Origin: Bacteroidota bacterium
GTDB taxonomy: Bacteria > Bacteroidota > Bacteroidia > UKL13-3
Length of the DNA stretch: 64,000 nucleotides
NCBI GenBank assembly: GCA_947477885.1
Contig: CANJUD010000012.1
Location: 53,725 to 117,724, forward strand
Direction: 5' to 3'
Below are positions 26,896-36,100 of the stretch, in pieces. How positions within the stretch are numbered: the stretch's first letter is position 1; each line of letters opens with the position of its first letter. The notes beneath the pieces were generated by a model, which worked only from the letters and a program-made list of their open reading frames with translations, was not told the DNA's origin and did no database searches. The position numbers and the translations under genes are program-made.

Positions 26896-27714
26896 TTGCT
26901 GATGGAAAGGGCTGCCACGATGTGTTCGGATTGGCTGCTTCAATATTGGGATAAAAAATTCATCGTAATATGTGGCAAAGGAAAAAATGGCGGCGATGGT
27001 TTGGTAATTGCCAAAAATTTGAGTTCGATGGGCTTTGAAGTGGAATTGTATATTGTAGAACACACAGAAAATGCTTCTAAAGATTTTAATTATTGGTATA
27101 AGGATTTACCCGAGAAAATTATAGTAAAACATCTAACTGAAGATATTAGTAATTGGCCTAGATTTAATCAAGACAATATTATAGTAGATGCCATATTCGG
27201 TTCTGGACTCAACAGGCCATTGGAAGGTTGGTTGAAAGATTTTATTATACATTTAAATAACCAAATTTGCGATAAAGTTTCAATTGATATTCCAAGCGGA
27301 TTGAATGCGAATTTTTGTGATATTAGTCAATATAAAGATGCGATTATAAAATCTGATACTACACTAACTTTTCAAATTCCAAAACTATCCTTTCTACTAC
27401 CCGATACAGGAATATATACTAATAAATTTGAAGTGTTGGATATTGGTTTAAGTCAACAACATATAAGTGATACCGACACAAATTATCACTATATAACACT
27501 TGCTGATATAAAACCTACTATCATACATCACCAAAAATTCGCACACAAGGGAACCCGTGGACACGCCCTCCTGCTTTGCGGTTCAAGTGGGATGACGGGT
27601 GCTGCGATACTTTCCGCAAAATCGTGTTTGCTCAGTGGTGCTGGTTTGTGCAGTGTGCATCTGCCCGATACGGAAAGGCTCGCACTCCATGCAGCATTGC
27701 CCGAAGCATTGTAG
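26896..27714 (+). CDS. nnr: NAD(P)H-hydrate repair enzyme, epimerase half plus start of the dehydratase half; ends at an in-frame TAG
   Basis: Reads as the NnrE epimerase domain (GKGKNGGDGLVIAKNL near 30-45, IVDAIFGSGLNRPLEG near 95-110) running into the first part of the NnrD dehydratase domain (GTRGHALLLCGSSGMTGAAI). The fused enzyme repairs damaged NAD(P)H hydrates. Homology extends upstream without any ATG, GTG or TTG: bases 26815-26895 translate to IPIKLLTASQIKAWDQYTIT and onward, the expected N-terminus. The TTG at 26896 is thus too late. The frame ends at TAG 27712-27714 in the middle of the dehydratase domain and continues in the same frame. Probably a pseudogene or an assembly error. 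Confidence 0.75.
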   Translation: MLMERAATMCSDWLLQYWDKKFIVICGKGKNGGDGLVIAKNLSSMGFEVELYIVEHTENASKDFNYWYKDLPEKIIVKHLTEDISNWPRFNQDNIIVDAIFGSGLNRPLEGWLKDFIIHLNNQICDKVSIDIPSGLNANFCDISQYKDAIIKSDTTLTFQIPKLSFLLPDTGIYTNKFEVLDIGLSQQHISDTDTNYHYITLADIKPTIIHHQKFAHKGTRGHALLLCGSSGMTGAAILSAKSCLLSGAGLCSVHLPDTERLALHAALPEAL

Positions 27715-28299
27715 TTGGAAATGTTAGAAACAAACTTATCAAAATATGATGCTCTAGCCTGTGGTTGCGGTATCGGACAGAATGAATATGGCATTGCACT
27801 AGTCGATTGGGCCCTGCAACAAAACATTCCAACCGTGTTCGATGCAGACGCACTAAATATTATAGCCAAACAAAATTGGCTTCCTAGATTAAAACCTAAT
27901 ACTATTATAACGCCCCATGTAAAAGAATTTGAACGATTGTGTAATATACAAAATTCTACAAGTTTGCAAAGATTGGAATTGCAAATGCAGATGGCAAAAG
28001 ATTATAATAGTATTATAGTTTTGAAAGGTGCCCATGCATCCATTGCGTTACCAAATGGTAATATATATTTTAACAGTACGGGCAATCCAATTTTAGCAAC
28101 CGGAGGTAGCGGAGATGCACTAACAGGAATGATTGCAGCTAATTTGGCCCAAGGATACACGCCCGCTAATGCAGCAATGGCAACGGTTTTCATTCACGGA
28201 ATGGCAGCTGATGAATTGGCTAAAGAAAAAGAATATATATTATCTGGCGAGGTGGCTGATAGGGTTCCGTATGTAATAAAATCAATCTCTCTATCGTAA
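27715..28299 (+). CDS. nnr: NAD(P)H-hydrate dehydratase, C-terminal remainder after the TAG
   Basis: 194 codons in the same frame as the preceding entry, with TTG at 27715 or ATG at 27721 as formal starts. It holds the rest of the NnrD/ribokinase-like domain: FDADALNIIAKQNW, NTIITPHVKEFERLC, VLKGAHASIALPNG and the catalytic ATGGSGDALTGMIAANLAQG loop. It lacks the first ~55 residues of the domain, so it cannot fold as a full dehydratase alone. Together with 26896-27714 it covers one normal Nnr length. No separate promoter or RBS is evident. Confidence 0.72.
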   Translation: MEMLETNLSKYDALACGCGIGQNEYGIALVDWALQQNIPTVFDADALNIIAKQNWLPRLKPNTIITPHVKEFERLCNIQNSTSLQRLELQMQMAKDYNSIIVLKGAHASIALPNGNIYFNSTGNPILATGGSGDALTGMIAANLAQGYTPANAAMATVFIHGMAADELAKEKEYILSGEVADRVPYVIKSISLS

Positions 28300-28449
28300 T
28301 TCTGAGTCTCGTAAGATTGCTTTCAAAAACTATGTAGGATTTAAGACGAGACGAAGAAATTTCAATTCGACGCAGTCAATCCCATTGAAGTGTGCTCCAT
28401 CTCATAGAATTCCGCGTAAAATATTTCTCACCGAGCACACACTACATGA

Positions 28450-28479
28450 GATTCTTCGTCGTTCCTCCTCAGAATGACG
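28450..28479. repeat. Dispersed intergenic repeat, diverged copy
   Basis: gattcttcgtcgttcctcct followed by cagaatgac is, on the other strand, a diverged form of the ctgagcgaagtcgaag element seen at 4453 and 9538. It lies between nnr and the convergent pseudouridine synthase gene. Confidence 0.5.
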
Positions 28480-28499
28480 CTGGGGATATATTATAAATA

Positions 28500-30269
28500 T
28501 TACAACCCCCGCAACTGGCTAACCTCTTTCTCCGTTAGATGACGAACCTCCCCGCGTTTCAGTCCCTTTTTATCGAGACCGGCAAATACCAATCTGTCTA
28601 AACGAATTACTTCATAACCTACACTCTCAAACATACGACGAACGATTCTGTTACGACCGCTGTGTATCTCAACACCTACTATTTTTTTATCTACCGGATC
28701 CATATAATCGACAACATCAGGTTGCACAGGCCCATCTTCCAATTCTATCCCATCACGCAATTGCTTTAATATAGCAGGAGTTATATTTTTATCCAATCCA
28801 ACTTTATATACTTTCTTCACACCAAATTTTGGATGACTTAGTCGTTGTGCTATATCCCCATCATTGGTTAGTAATAGCGTTCCTGTAGTATTGCGATCTA
28901 AACGACCTACGGGGAATACACGTTCGCGGGAGAAATTTTTCACCAAATCCAACACCGTTTTTCTTCCTTGTGGGTCATCATTTGTTGTGATATAGTCTTT
29001 AGGTTTGTTCATCAAGAAATATACTTTTTTCTCGCCTGACAATTTTTCATTATTATATATAACTTCATCAGTCGACTTTACTTTAACACCCATTTCAGTT
29101 ACCACTTTCCCATTCACTTTTACCAAACCTGCAGAGATGAATTTATCCGCATCTCTTCTACTTGCGATACCTGCATTCGACAAATAACGATTCAATCTTA
29201 CTTCATCTTCTCCCTTGTGCTGCTTAGCTTTCGGGGCTTTTGAATAATTAGGTTTATCATAAGTTCTACTATTATCATAGGGTTTATTCTCATGTCTTTT
29301 TTCACGATTATCAAAACTTGTTGGTTGTCGGTTATCGCTTATGGGTTGTTTGTCGGTAGTATATGTTTTTCTGTCATCTGAGTTTTTAGAAATTGGCTTT
29401 CTTTCGTCTTTTGCCTCATATCTTTTTTCTGTTTTTGGGTTTCTTTTATCGTAACTCTGTTGCCTGTTATCTACTTTGGGTTCTCTATTGTACGAGCCGG
29501 GCTTTCTATCGGGAGTGGGTTGCGAGTTGCGAGAATCTGCATTATCATAACTCCTAGGTTTGCGCTCGTAGCTGCGGGATTCATGATTCTCGTTTGCCGG
29601 TTTAGTTTTAGCTTTTTCTCCATTATAATCTGGACCACGTTTGCTAGCTATACGTTTTTCCGCAGATTGAGCATTGTAGTCATCGCGTTTTGCATAACTG
29701 CGTTTTTCTCCGCCTCTGTCACTATATGCGGGCTTATCGTCACGCTTTGCATAACTGCGTTTTTCTCCGCCTCTGTCACTATATGCGGGCTTATCGTCAC
29801 GCTTTGCATAGCTGCGTTTTTCTCCGCCTCTGTCACTATATGCGGGCTTATCGTCACGCTTTGCATAGCTGCGTTTTTCTCCGCCTCTGTCATTATATGC
29901 CGGCTTGTCATCACGTTTTACATAGCTGCGTTTTTCTCCGCCTCTGTCACTATATGCTGGCTTGTCGTCACGTTTTACATAGCTGCGTTTTTCTCCGCCT
30001 CTGTCACTATATGCTGGCTTATCGTCACGTTTTACATAGCTGCGTTTTTCTCCGCCTCTGTCATTATATGCGGGCTTATCGTCACGTTTTACATAGCTGC
30101 GTTTTTCTCCGCCTCTGTCACTATATGCTGGCTTGTCGTCACGTTTGGTATAGCTGCGTTTAGGTGGACTATCTTTGGAGAATGCCGGCTTGTCATCGCG
30201 TTTTGTATAAGTACGCTTGGCACCTGCACTAGCAGGTTTTTTGGGTGATTTATTATATGATGGTTTCAT
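28500..30269 (-). CDS. RluB/RsuA-family pseudouridine synthase with a long repetitive basic N-terminus
   Basis: A 589-residue protein. The C-terminal ~235 residues are a complete RsuA/RluB-type enzyme: S4 RNA-binding domain (VRLNRYLSNAGIASRRDAD, near 355-400) and catalytic domain with GRLDRNTTGTLLLTNDGD (Asp nucleophile) and RNRIVRRMFESVGYEV. Residues 18-197 are nine perfect-length 19-residue repeats plus a partial tenth, consensus KRSYxKRDDKPAYSDRGGE, followed by ~150 residues of further disordered K/R/D/S/N-rich sequence. Disordered basic tails on RNA enzymes usually aid RNA binding; that role is inferred. Codon choice between copies differs slightly, indicating recent duplication. Confidence 0.92.
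   Translation of the reverse strand: MKPSYNKSPKKPASAGAKRTYTKRDDKPAFSKDSPPKRSYTKRDDKPAYSDRGGEKRSYVKRDDKPAYNDRGGEKRSYVKRDDKPAYSDRGGEKRSYVKRDDKPAYSDRGGEKRSYVKRDDKPAYNDRGGEKRSYAKRDDKPAYSDRGGEKRSYAKRDDKPAYSDRGGEKRSYAKRDDKPAYSDRGGEKRSYAKRDDYNAQSAEKRIASKRGPDYNGEKAKTKPANENHESRSYERKPRSYDNADSRNSQPTPDRKPGSYNREPKVDNRQQSYDKRNPKTEKRYEAKDERKPISKNSDDRKTYTTDKQPISDNRQPTSFDNREKRHENKPYDNSRTYDKPNYSKAPKAKQHKGEDEVRLNRYLSNAGIASRRDADKFISAGLVKVNGKVVTEMGVKVKSTDEVIYNNEKLSGEKKVYFLMNKPKDYITTNDDPQGRKTVLDLVKNFSRERVFPVGRLDRNTTGTLLLTNDGDIAQRLSHPKFGVKKVYKVGLDKNITPAILKQLRDGIELEDGPVQPDVVDYMDPVDKKIVGVEIHSGRNRIVRRMFESVGYEVIRLDRLVFAGLDKKGLKRGEVRHLTEKEVSQLRGL
29679..30218 (-). repeat. 57-bp coding tandem repeat (nine and a half copies)
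   Basis: In-frame 57-bp units encode 19 residues each. Copies differ mainly at V/A/T in position 5 and S/N in position 14, with the A-type copies together at one end and the V-type at the other, as expected from stepwise duplication. Copy number is likely variable between strains. Confidence 0.95.
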
Positions 30270-30309
30270 AATATGATGAATAATTTATGTCGAAATATTA
30301 TATATAATA

Positions 30310-31761
30310 TCAGACTGTTTTTTGTGAATTTTTTGAAAAATAATTAAATAGAATATATATTGGAATTCCTGCCAATACAATATATAAACCAATAAGGGCA
30401 TAATCGGGTTTCGATACTAAGAGACAAACCAAAAAAGTACCAGCTAATAATATATATAATATAGGAAGAAAAGGATACAATATAACTTTATAGGGGCGAT
30501 TCAAATTTGGCTGCTTTACTCTTAGTACAAACAAACCTATGATAGTTAATATATAAAATAAGATTACTGCAAACATGATATAATCGAGCAGGTTATTATA
30601 GTTACCACTGAGGCAAAGTGCAGATGCCCATAATGCTTGCATCCACAAGGCTCTGGCAGGAACACCTTTGCTGTTTAGTCTGTTCATAAATCCAAAAAAC
30701 AAACCATCGGATGCCATACTATAGTATACCCTAGAACCTGAAAGTATACATCCATTTACGCAACCAAATGTGGAAACCATAATCAATATAGCAATGGCAA
30801 ATCCCCAATATTCGCCTGGCATCATCTCGCTCACCCCCATTGCCACGCGGTCATTTGTTGCATAACTAATTCCATGACCTGCCGCAGTAGTTGCATCAAC
30901 AGCACCATGTATAGGCAATACACTAAGGTACATCAGGTTTGTTAATATATATACTAAGGTAACCATTCCAGTTCCCATCAATAACGATTTGGGAATATTA
31001 CGTTGTGGATTTACAATTTCATCGCCTGCAAATGTCACATTGTTCCATGCATCACTGCTAAATAAACTCCCTACCATAGCCGAGCCTATCACAAATAGCA
31101 AAGCTAGTCCAGATGGGTTAGCTTGTGTGAGTTCTCCTTGTTTATTATAGGAATTTGCATCCCATGCATGTTGGAAATTTTGTGAAAGTGTCTCCCAATT
31201 TGCGGCCAATAAAAACCCCAAAATAATAAGTAAAACTAAAGCTCCGATTTTTGTTACGCCAAAAATGTTCTGTATCCATTTGCCATTTCGCACACCCTGT
31301 GAATTGAGAAACGTGAGTAACACTATAATACTTATCGATAAAATTTGAGCAGCCGAAATATTCAATCCCAGTATATCAAACAATATATGTTTTTCATCGA
31401 ACCAAGGAAATATTACCGCAGTATATCGGGCAAAGATCACGCCCACCGCGGCAATGGTGCCTGTTTGTATTACAGAGAATAATGTCCAGCCGTATAAAAA
31501 TGCAATAGGCTTGCCCAGCGATTCTTTCAAATATACATATTGTCCGCCAGCTTTTGGGAACATAGAAGCAAGCTCTCCATAACATAAAGCACCTGCCATT
31601 GTTATAATACCGGTAAGTACCCAGCACACCATCAACCATCCTGAGGAGCCCACTGTGCGGGCAATATCGGCGGATACCACAAAAATTCCTGAACCTATCA
31701 TAGTCCCCGCCACCAGCATAGTAGCATCGAATAAGGTAATCTCTTTTTTAAATCCAGGCAT
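30310..31761 (-). CDS. APC-family amino-acid permease
   Basis: A 483-residue inner-membrane protein with about 12 helices. The N-terminal FDATMLVAGTMIGSGIFVVSAD is the substrate-binding unwound-helix motif of APC/LAT-type permeases, followed by ALCYGELASMFPKAGGQYVYL. It should exchange or import amino acids. The frame is open to a TTG at 31818, but family alignment by eye puts the start at the ATG at 31761 (MPGFKKEITLFDAT). A TTG-N22-TACCTTTG promoter lies 68 nt upstream. Substrate not predictable. Confidence 0.9.
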   Translation of the reverse strand: MPGFKKEITLFDATMLVAGTMIGSGIFVVSADIARTVGSSGWLMVCWVLTGIITMAGALCYGELASMFPKAGGQYVYLKESLGKPIAFLYGWTLFSVIQTGTIAAVGVIFARYTAVIFPWFDEKHILFDILGLNISAAQILSISIIVLLTFLNSQGVRNGKWIQNIFGVTKIGALVLLIILGFLLAANWETLSQNFQHAWDANSYNKQGELTQANPSGLALLFVIGSAMVGSLFSSDAWNNVTFAGDEIVNPQRNIPKSLLMGTGMVTLVYILTNLMYLSVLPIHGAVDATTAAGHGISYATNDRVAMGVSEMMPGEYWGFAIAILIMVSTFGCVNGCILSGSRVYYSMASDGLFFGFMNRLNSKGVPARALWMQALWASALCLSGNYNNLLDYIMFAVILFYILTIIGLFVLRVKQPNLNRPYKVILYPFLPILYILLAGTFLVCLLVSKPDYALIGLYIVLAGIPIYILFNYFSKNSQKTV

Positions 31762-31828
31762 GGTATTATAATATTTTAAGGCTGTTATTAATTTCCAACT
31801 AAAGGATAACAGGTTCAATATAAGCCTG

Positions 31829-31861
31829 CAAAGGTAAGATTATAATAGGGTTTTTTTGCAA
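31829..31861 (-). promoter_or_regulatory. Amino-acid permease promoter
   Basis: TTG (31859-31861), 22-nt spacer and TACCTTTG (31829-31836) on the minus strand match the consensus; leader about 60 nt to the ATG at 31761. Confidence 0.65.
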
Positions 31862-31872
31862 TATCCCAAAAT

Positions 31873-31900
31873 AAAAAAACCCGACCAGTTAGGACGGATT
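31873..31900 (-). terminator. Intrinsic terminator after the outer-membrane gene
   Basis: On the minus strand aatccgtcc / ggtcgggtt form a 9-bp stem with one mismatch and a five-base loop, followed by a run of T, 22 nt beyond the stop at 31922. It separates that gene from the permease promoter. Confidence 0.75.
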
Positions 31901-31921
31901 CTTTTATTGTACCTAATTATA

Positions 31922-32782
31922 TTACTTTCTCGCTGGTGCTAGAGAAGGGACGCTAATCTTTAATGGAGTACCACCAATGCCGCCACCAATTTGCACACCG
32001 CCACTGCCACCTGAGTTTCCGCTGCAGTTTCTAGCATTTCTATTGTCATATATTGGGGTTGATTTTCCACTAGATTGATAAGTTGTAGTATTATAGTTTC
32101 TTCTGCTATAGTGGCTATATTCCATCTCATCCAAATCGAACAATAAACCCAAACGAAGTACAAACATATCGCCCGGTGCGGTGTGAATTTGGGTATTATA
32201 AGTAGCTGTGCTGGCACTATAAGGTGTATGTTTAACATCTATAAAATTGAGATTAGATCCACTATATAAGGTTCCTCTCAAATCAACAGATACCCCTGGT
32301 ACCCATTGCCAGCGGAGACCTGCACTCACCCCATATTGCAATGCCCATGAGGTTGATAAAGTACTGGTGCTTTGCTGAAATCCTTGTATATTTTGGTCAC
32401 TGTTCACCGATTGGAAAGTTGATACATTGCGGATGCCCAATACGCCATCCACATAGGGTTTGAGGCGATAGTTACCGAACTCAGCACGGGCAATAAAATC
32501 CATGTGAAAGCCCATATTATATAATCTGGTATATCCACAGTCGTTATTGGGTGTGGCCAGCATTACATCTTGTTTTTTACTAAATCCATTCCACAATACA
32601 CCCATTGAACCACCTAGCGACAGGCCCATATTTTTTGCCTTGAGTATATCACCGCTCATCAATTCTATATTAAATCCCAAGCCAGGGCGGTAGCCTGAAT
32701 CCTGCATCATGCCTAGGGGGAACATGCCTGTGAGGTGAATCCCAATCCAAGGTTTATCATAACGGTACTTTTTATTTCCCAA
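31922..32782 (-). CDS. Putative outer-membrane beta-barrel protein without a visible signal peptide
   Basis: 286 residues from a TTG. Alternating amphipathic strands with Gly/aromatic turns (PWIGIHLTGMFPLGMM, LSLGGSMGVLWNG, YGVSAGLRWQWVPGVSVDLRG, FVLRLGLLFDL) look like a surface barrel, followed by a Ser/Asn/Gly-rich C-terminal tail of ~65 residues. No signal peptide precedes MGNKKYRYDKP, which is unusual for such a protein. The open frame continues upstream through a run of ten C (minus strand) 20 nt before the TTG, without a better start. The 5' end may be truncated, frameshifted, or switched by the homopolymer. Family not identified. Confidence 0.6.
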   Translation of the reverse strand: MGNKKYRYDKPWIGIHLTGMFPLGMMQDSGYRPGLGFNIELMSGDILKAKNMGLSLGGSMGVLWNGFSKKQDVMLATPNNDCGYTRLYNMGFHMDFIARAEFGNYRLKPYVDGVLGIRNVSTFQSVNSDQNIQGFQQSTSTLSTSWALQYGVSAGLRWQWVPGVSVDLRGTLYSGSNLNFIDVKHTPYSASTATYNTQIHTAPGDMFVLRLGLLFDLDEMEYSHYSRRNYNTTTYQSSGKSTPIYDNRNARNCSGNSGGSGGVQIGGGIGGTPLKISVPSLAPARK

Positions 32783-32802
32783 AATAAATTTGGCAATTTT
32801 TT

Positions 32803-32812
32803 GGGGGGGGGG
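32803..32812 (-). repeat. Ten-base G/C homopolymer at the 5' end of the outer-membrane gene
   Basis: Ten G on the + strand (ten C in the gene's sense), the longest G/C homopolymer I noticed in this AT-rich window. An ATG lies just upstream in a frame that would join the gene's frame if the tract were one base shorter. Confidence 0.85.
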
Positions 32813-33186
32813 TATTACACATATTTACGATATACTATTTACCAATAAATTATAAACAAATAAATCAAATTATCGGATATTTTGATAACTAAATTTACAT
32901 TTTATACTTATAATTAAAATAGACACTTTAGTCGCAATTTAGCACACAGTGGATACAAGAATTTTATTTGGGGTGGGGATATTTTTTAAAGGTAAAAGTG
33001 TGCTCCATTATGCTTGGTGATGGTTCGACTGCACTTCGGCTACTTCGGCTGTCGCTCAGCACAAGTTCGCTCAGTGCAGGCTGCTCACTACGCCCACCGC
33101 AGGCAGTAGAGTTTTGATTACAAAAGTAATTCTTTATTCCCTCTCCAGATTGGAGAGGGTGAAAAGCGAAGCAAAGTCGGGTGAGG
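32813..33186. other. Gene-free gap with repeat words
   Basis: About 370 bases without a gene. 33017-33110 carry ggtgatggttcgac, ttcggctacttcggct and gctcactacgcccaccgcagg, words shared in part with 26711-26740 and 63769-63810. A hairpin at 33139-33159 (below) follows. Confidence 0.55.
33139..33159. repeat. Short GC-rich hairpin after the PKD gene
   Basis: ccctctcca / tggagaggg form a perfect 9-bp stem with a three-base loop, 28 nt beyond the stop of the PKD protein gene on the minus strand. No T tract; may be a small intergenic element rather than a terminator. Confidence 0.6.
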
Positions 33187-36100
33187 CTATCTCAACAAAT
33201 GGAAACTACCATTTTGTATAATAGTTTGCAAATCCAAAAATGAGACAGCTTCCATGGTATATATATATACTCCGGGTTCGGCCAATTGGCCGTTTATCTT
33301 GCCATCCCAACCGCTCATTGGGTCATTGGTAGCGAATACGCGGCCGCCCCATCTGTCAAATATCTCGAAACGGTATTTGAGTTTATTATCATAGTTACTG
33401 CCGTGCACAAATGATATAGTAGGTTTGAATACCTCATTCAGTTTATCATTGTTTGGTGTAAAGGCATTGGGGAAATATACACGTGCGGGCAATTTCACAC
33501 AAGCCATGTTAGACGTGCTATTGGCAGGACTAATACTGTCGTTTTCAACTGCTACTATATGATAACAAAATGAGGAATCTATATAGTTTCTAATTACTTT
33601 ATCAGTATAAGTAGTATCAGTGGTAGAGTCGATTACCTCGTAGCGTAATTTATTGTAATTATATAATTCAACTCTATAATATTTTACACCATCACGCCAT
33701 TGCTTATAATCATTCCAATGCAGATACGTTATATCATCTTTATTGGTTGCTCGAAGTACCATATTAAGTCCGATATTGCCCGGTGGGCCTACTACCAAGC
33801 ACTGATCTTGACGGATAACTTTATATTGATAGATATCATTGTCAACATTTACATAGCGGTCTTCGTACTCAGGTTCTTTGAGCGTTTGATAAATTTGGAA
33901 CGGGCTTTTTGCATGTTGTCGCATCAAGAAAAATCTGTTTGTTTTATCCCAGATATTATTGGTATCCCAACTTACCAGCAGATAACTATTATCAACTACT
34001 GTTACATTTTTTAAATATATGGGGGTGTCGGGGCCCAGGTAATTGGGGTGTTTGGAGGTAAGGTTGCTAATTGAAGAATCAGTAGTGAGAGAATTTCTTG
34101 CTATAATATAATAAAAATATAAAGAGTCGCACAAGTTTGAATCTATATAAGTTGAGTCGAGGGTGAACTGCGCAATGGGGGCATAATATCCAGTGAAAGA
34201 AGTAGATCTATATAAAGTATGTGGTACGGGTTTACCATTAATTAAAGGCCAACCATGATAAGGTCTCCAATTTAATATATGTGCATTTTTGCCAATGGTG
34301 TCAATAGTAAGTAATATATTATTATGCACCCAACCTTTCAAAGTATCCGCAAAGCAGCGGTCTTCGGCTATCACTTCGTAGTCGTACAGTTGTGTACTTA
34401 CTGTTGCTCCATTATCTATATAGACAGTATCATTAATTTTGGTGGTAGTATATATTAAATTATTGGTGCCATTTACATTTCTATATAGTTTATAATTATA
34501 GAAATAAGCTGAAGGACATTTGGCCCAAACTACCTGTATATCTTGATTATTTAAAACAGTTGCACACCTAACAGATACAGCAGGACTGGGCTGCTGCGCC
34601 AATATGCTAACTAAGGTGTCTTTTGAAACGGAGGTGTTACATTTCCCATCGGTCTCTATATAAACTGATACGGGGAAATGACCTGCATTAATATATATAT
34701 AACTTGGATTTGCAATATTAGATGTATCAGCTTTATCATTCGGGTCGCCAAAATCCCAATGTATTTTCACTATTGAACCTAATGATTTCTGCACCAAGTT
34801 AAATGATACTTGTTCACCAAAACAAAACTCTTTGCCGCTATAGGTAAAATCAAAATTGGGTGTATCAGTTATCCTCAACAAATTATTATATATAACAGAA
34901 TCCATGCACCCTGCTATATTATATACTTTTAGCTTCACTGTATAGTTTCCGGGCACGGTAAATACTTTGGAAGTATTGATATTGGTATCATCCACAATGC
35001 CATCATTTTCAAAATCCCACTCATGTCTGATTGCTGCAAATGATGAATCATAAAAATTCACTTTCAAGTTGGCACAAGCTAATGTATCAGATACAGAGAA
35101 CTTGGCTATTGGCCTTTGATAAACCAAAACACTGTCGTCTGGATAAAATATTTTCTTACAGCTTCTTAGGCTATCTATTCCATACATATAGGGCCTATAT
35201 ATTTCGTATAAGTTATTTTTATTGAGTAGCATATAAGTATAGGTTGGATTACCTCCAGTACTATCCAAATCGCCAATATCATCATATAAATATGTTCGCA
35301 AACAATTTTTAGAAGTATTGTTAATAGTTACCTTTAAAGGATCGCACCCTGCACTGCTTACCATATCGAACGACGGAACAGGGCCATTCAATTTTATATA
35401 ATTTAATTTGTTGATGGTATTATTACAACCATTATTATCTGTTACTCTAAAAGTAACATCCCATTTATTTTTACCTTTTTTGATATCATATACATGTGAT
35501 ACCTTTTTCAAGTAACCTGCGATAGGTTGCGAACCGTCGCCAAAATCCCATTCGTAATAATCATTAAATAGCGATTTAACGTAGAAAGTAACTGTGGATG
35601 GGCCGCAATATCTAACCGTATCAGGAGAATAAAAATCGACAAATATTTTTTTAGCTTTTACTAAATAGGTAGCTGTGTCACTGCATCCCACTTGTGAAAA
35701 AGCTATCATACTTACTTTAATATTTCCCGAATCGTTAAACATTAATTTGGGATTGCTTACTGAATCGTTCGGGAAAAAATCTACTTTGCCTGCTGGAGTA
35801 GAATACCATTTGAATTTAGTAGACAAACCTGATTTGTTCACGGTGTATACAGTGTCACCCACACAAGGTGTATTGGTGGTCATTTTAAAATTGGCATATA
35901 GTCCTGCACAACCTTTAAATACATCGGGGTAGTTAACATTGCAGCCCACGCTATTGGCTATTTGCAGCCCTACTTTAAAACAACCTGTAACAGGCATTAC
36001 TACATTGGTGCTCGGGGAATCGGGCTGATTAAATTTTACATCCAAATTATCAGCGGTCCAATAATAGGTGACAGTATCATTCGGGTTTCCGCCATGCACA

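Noticed and set aside
26658..26954. 98-codon + frame that could replace the missing start of nnr
   Set aside because: It is in another frame and would need a slip in the A-run to enter nnr; its own translation includes a palindromic repeat and shows no domain. Kept only as a clue to a possible base loss.
29679..30218. Regularly spaced repeats that might look like a CRISPR array
   Set aside because: Units are contiguous 57-bp coding repeats without spacers, all in frame within one protein; no cas genes are present.
29460..30248. Long open frame (262 codons) on the opposite strand of the pseudouridine synthase repeats
   Set aside because: It is the antisense image of a 57-bp in-frame tandem repeat; its translation is a monotonous hydrophobic repeat with no start context, and the minus strand encodes an intact enzyme.
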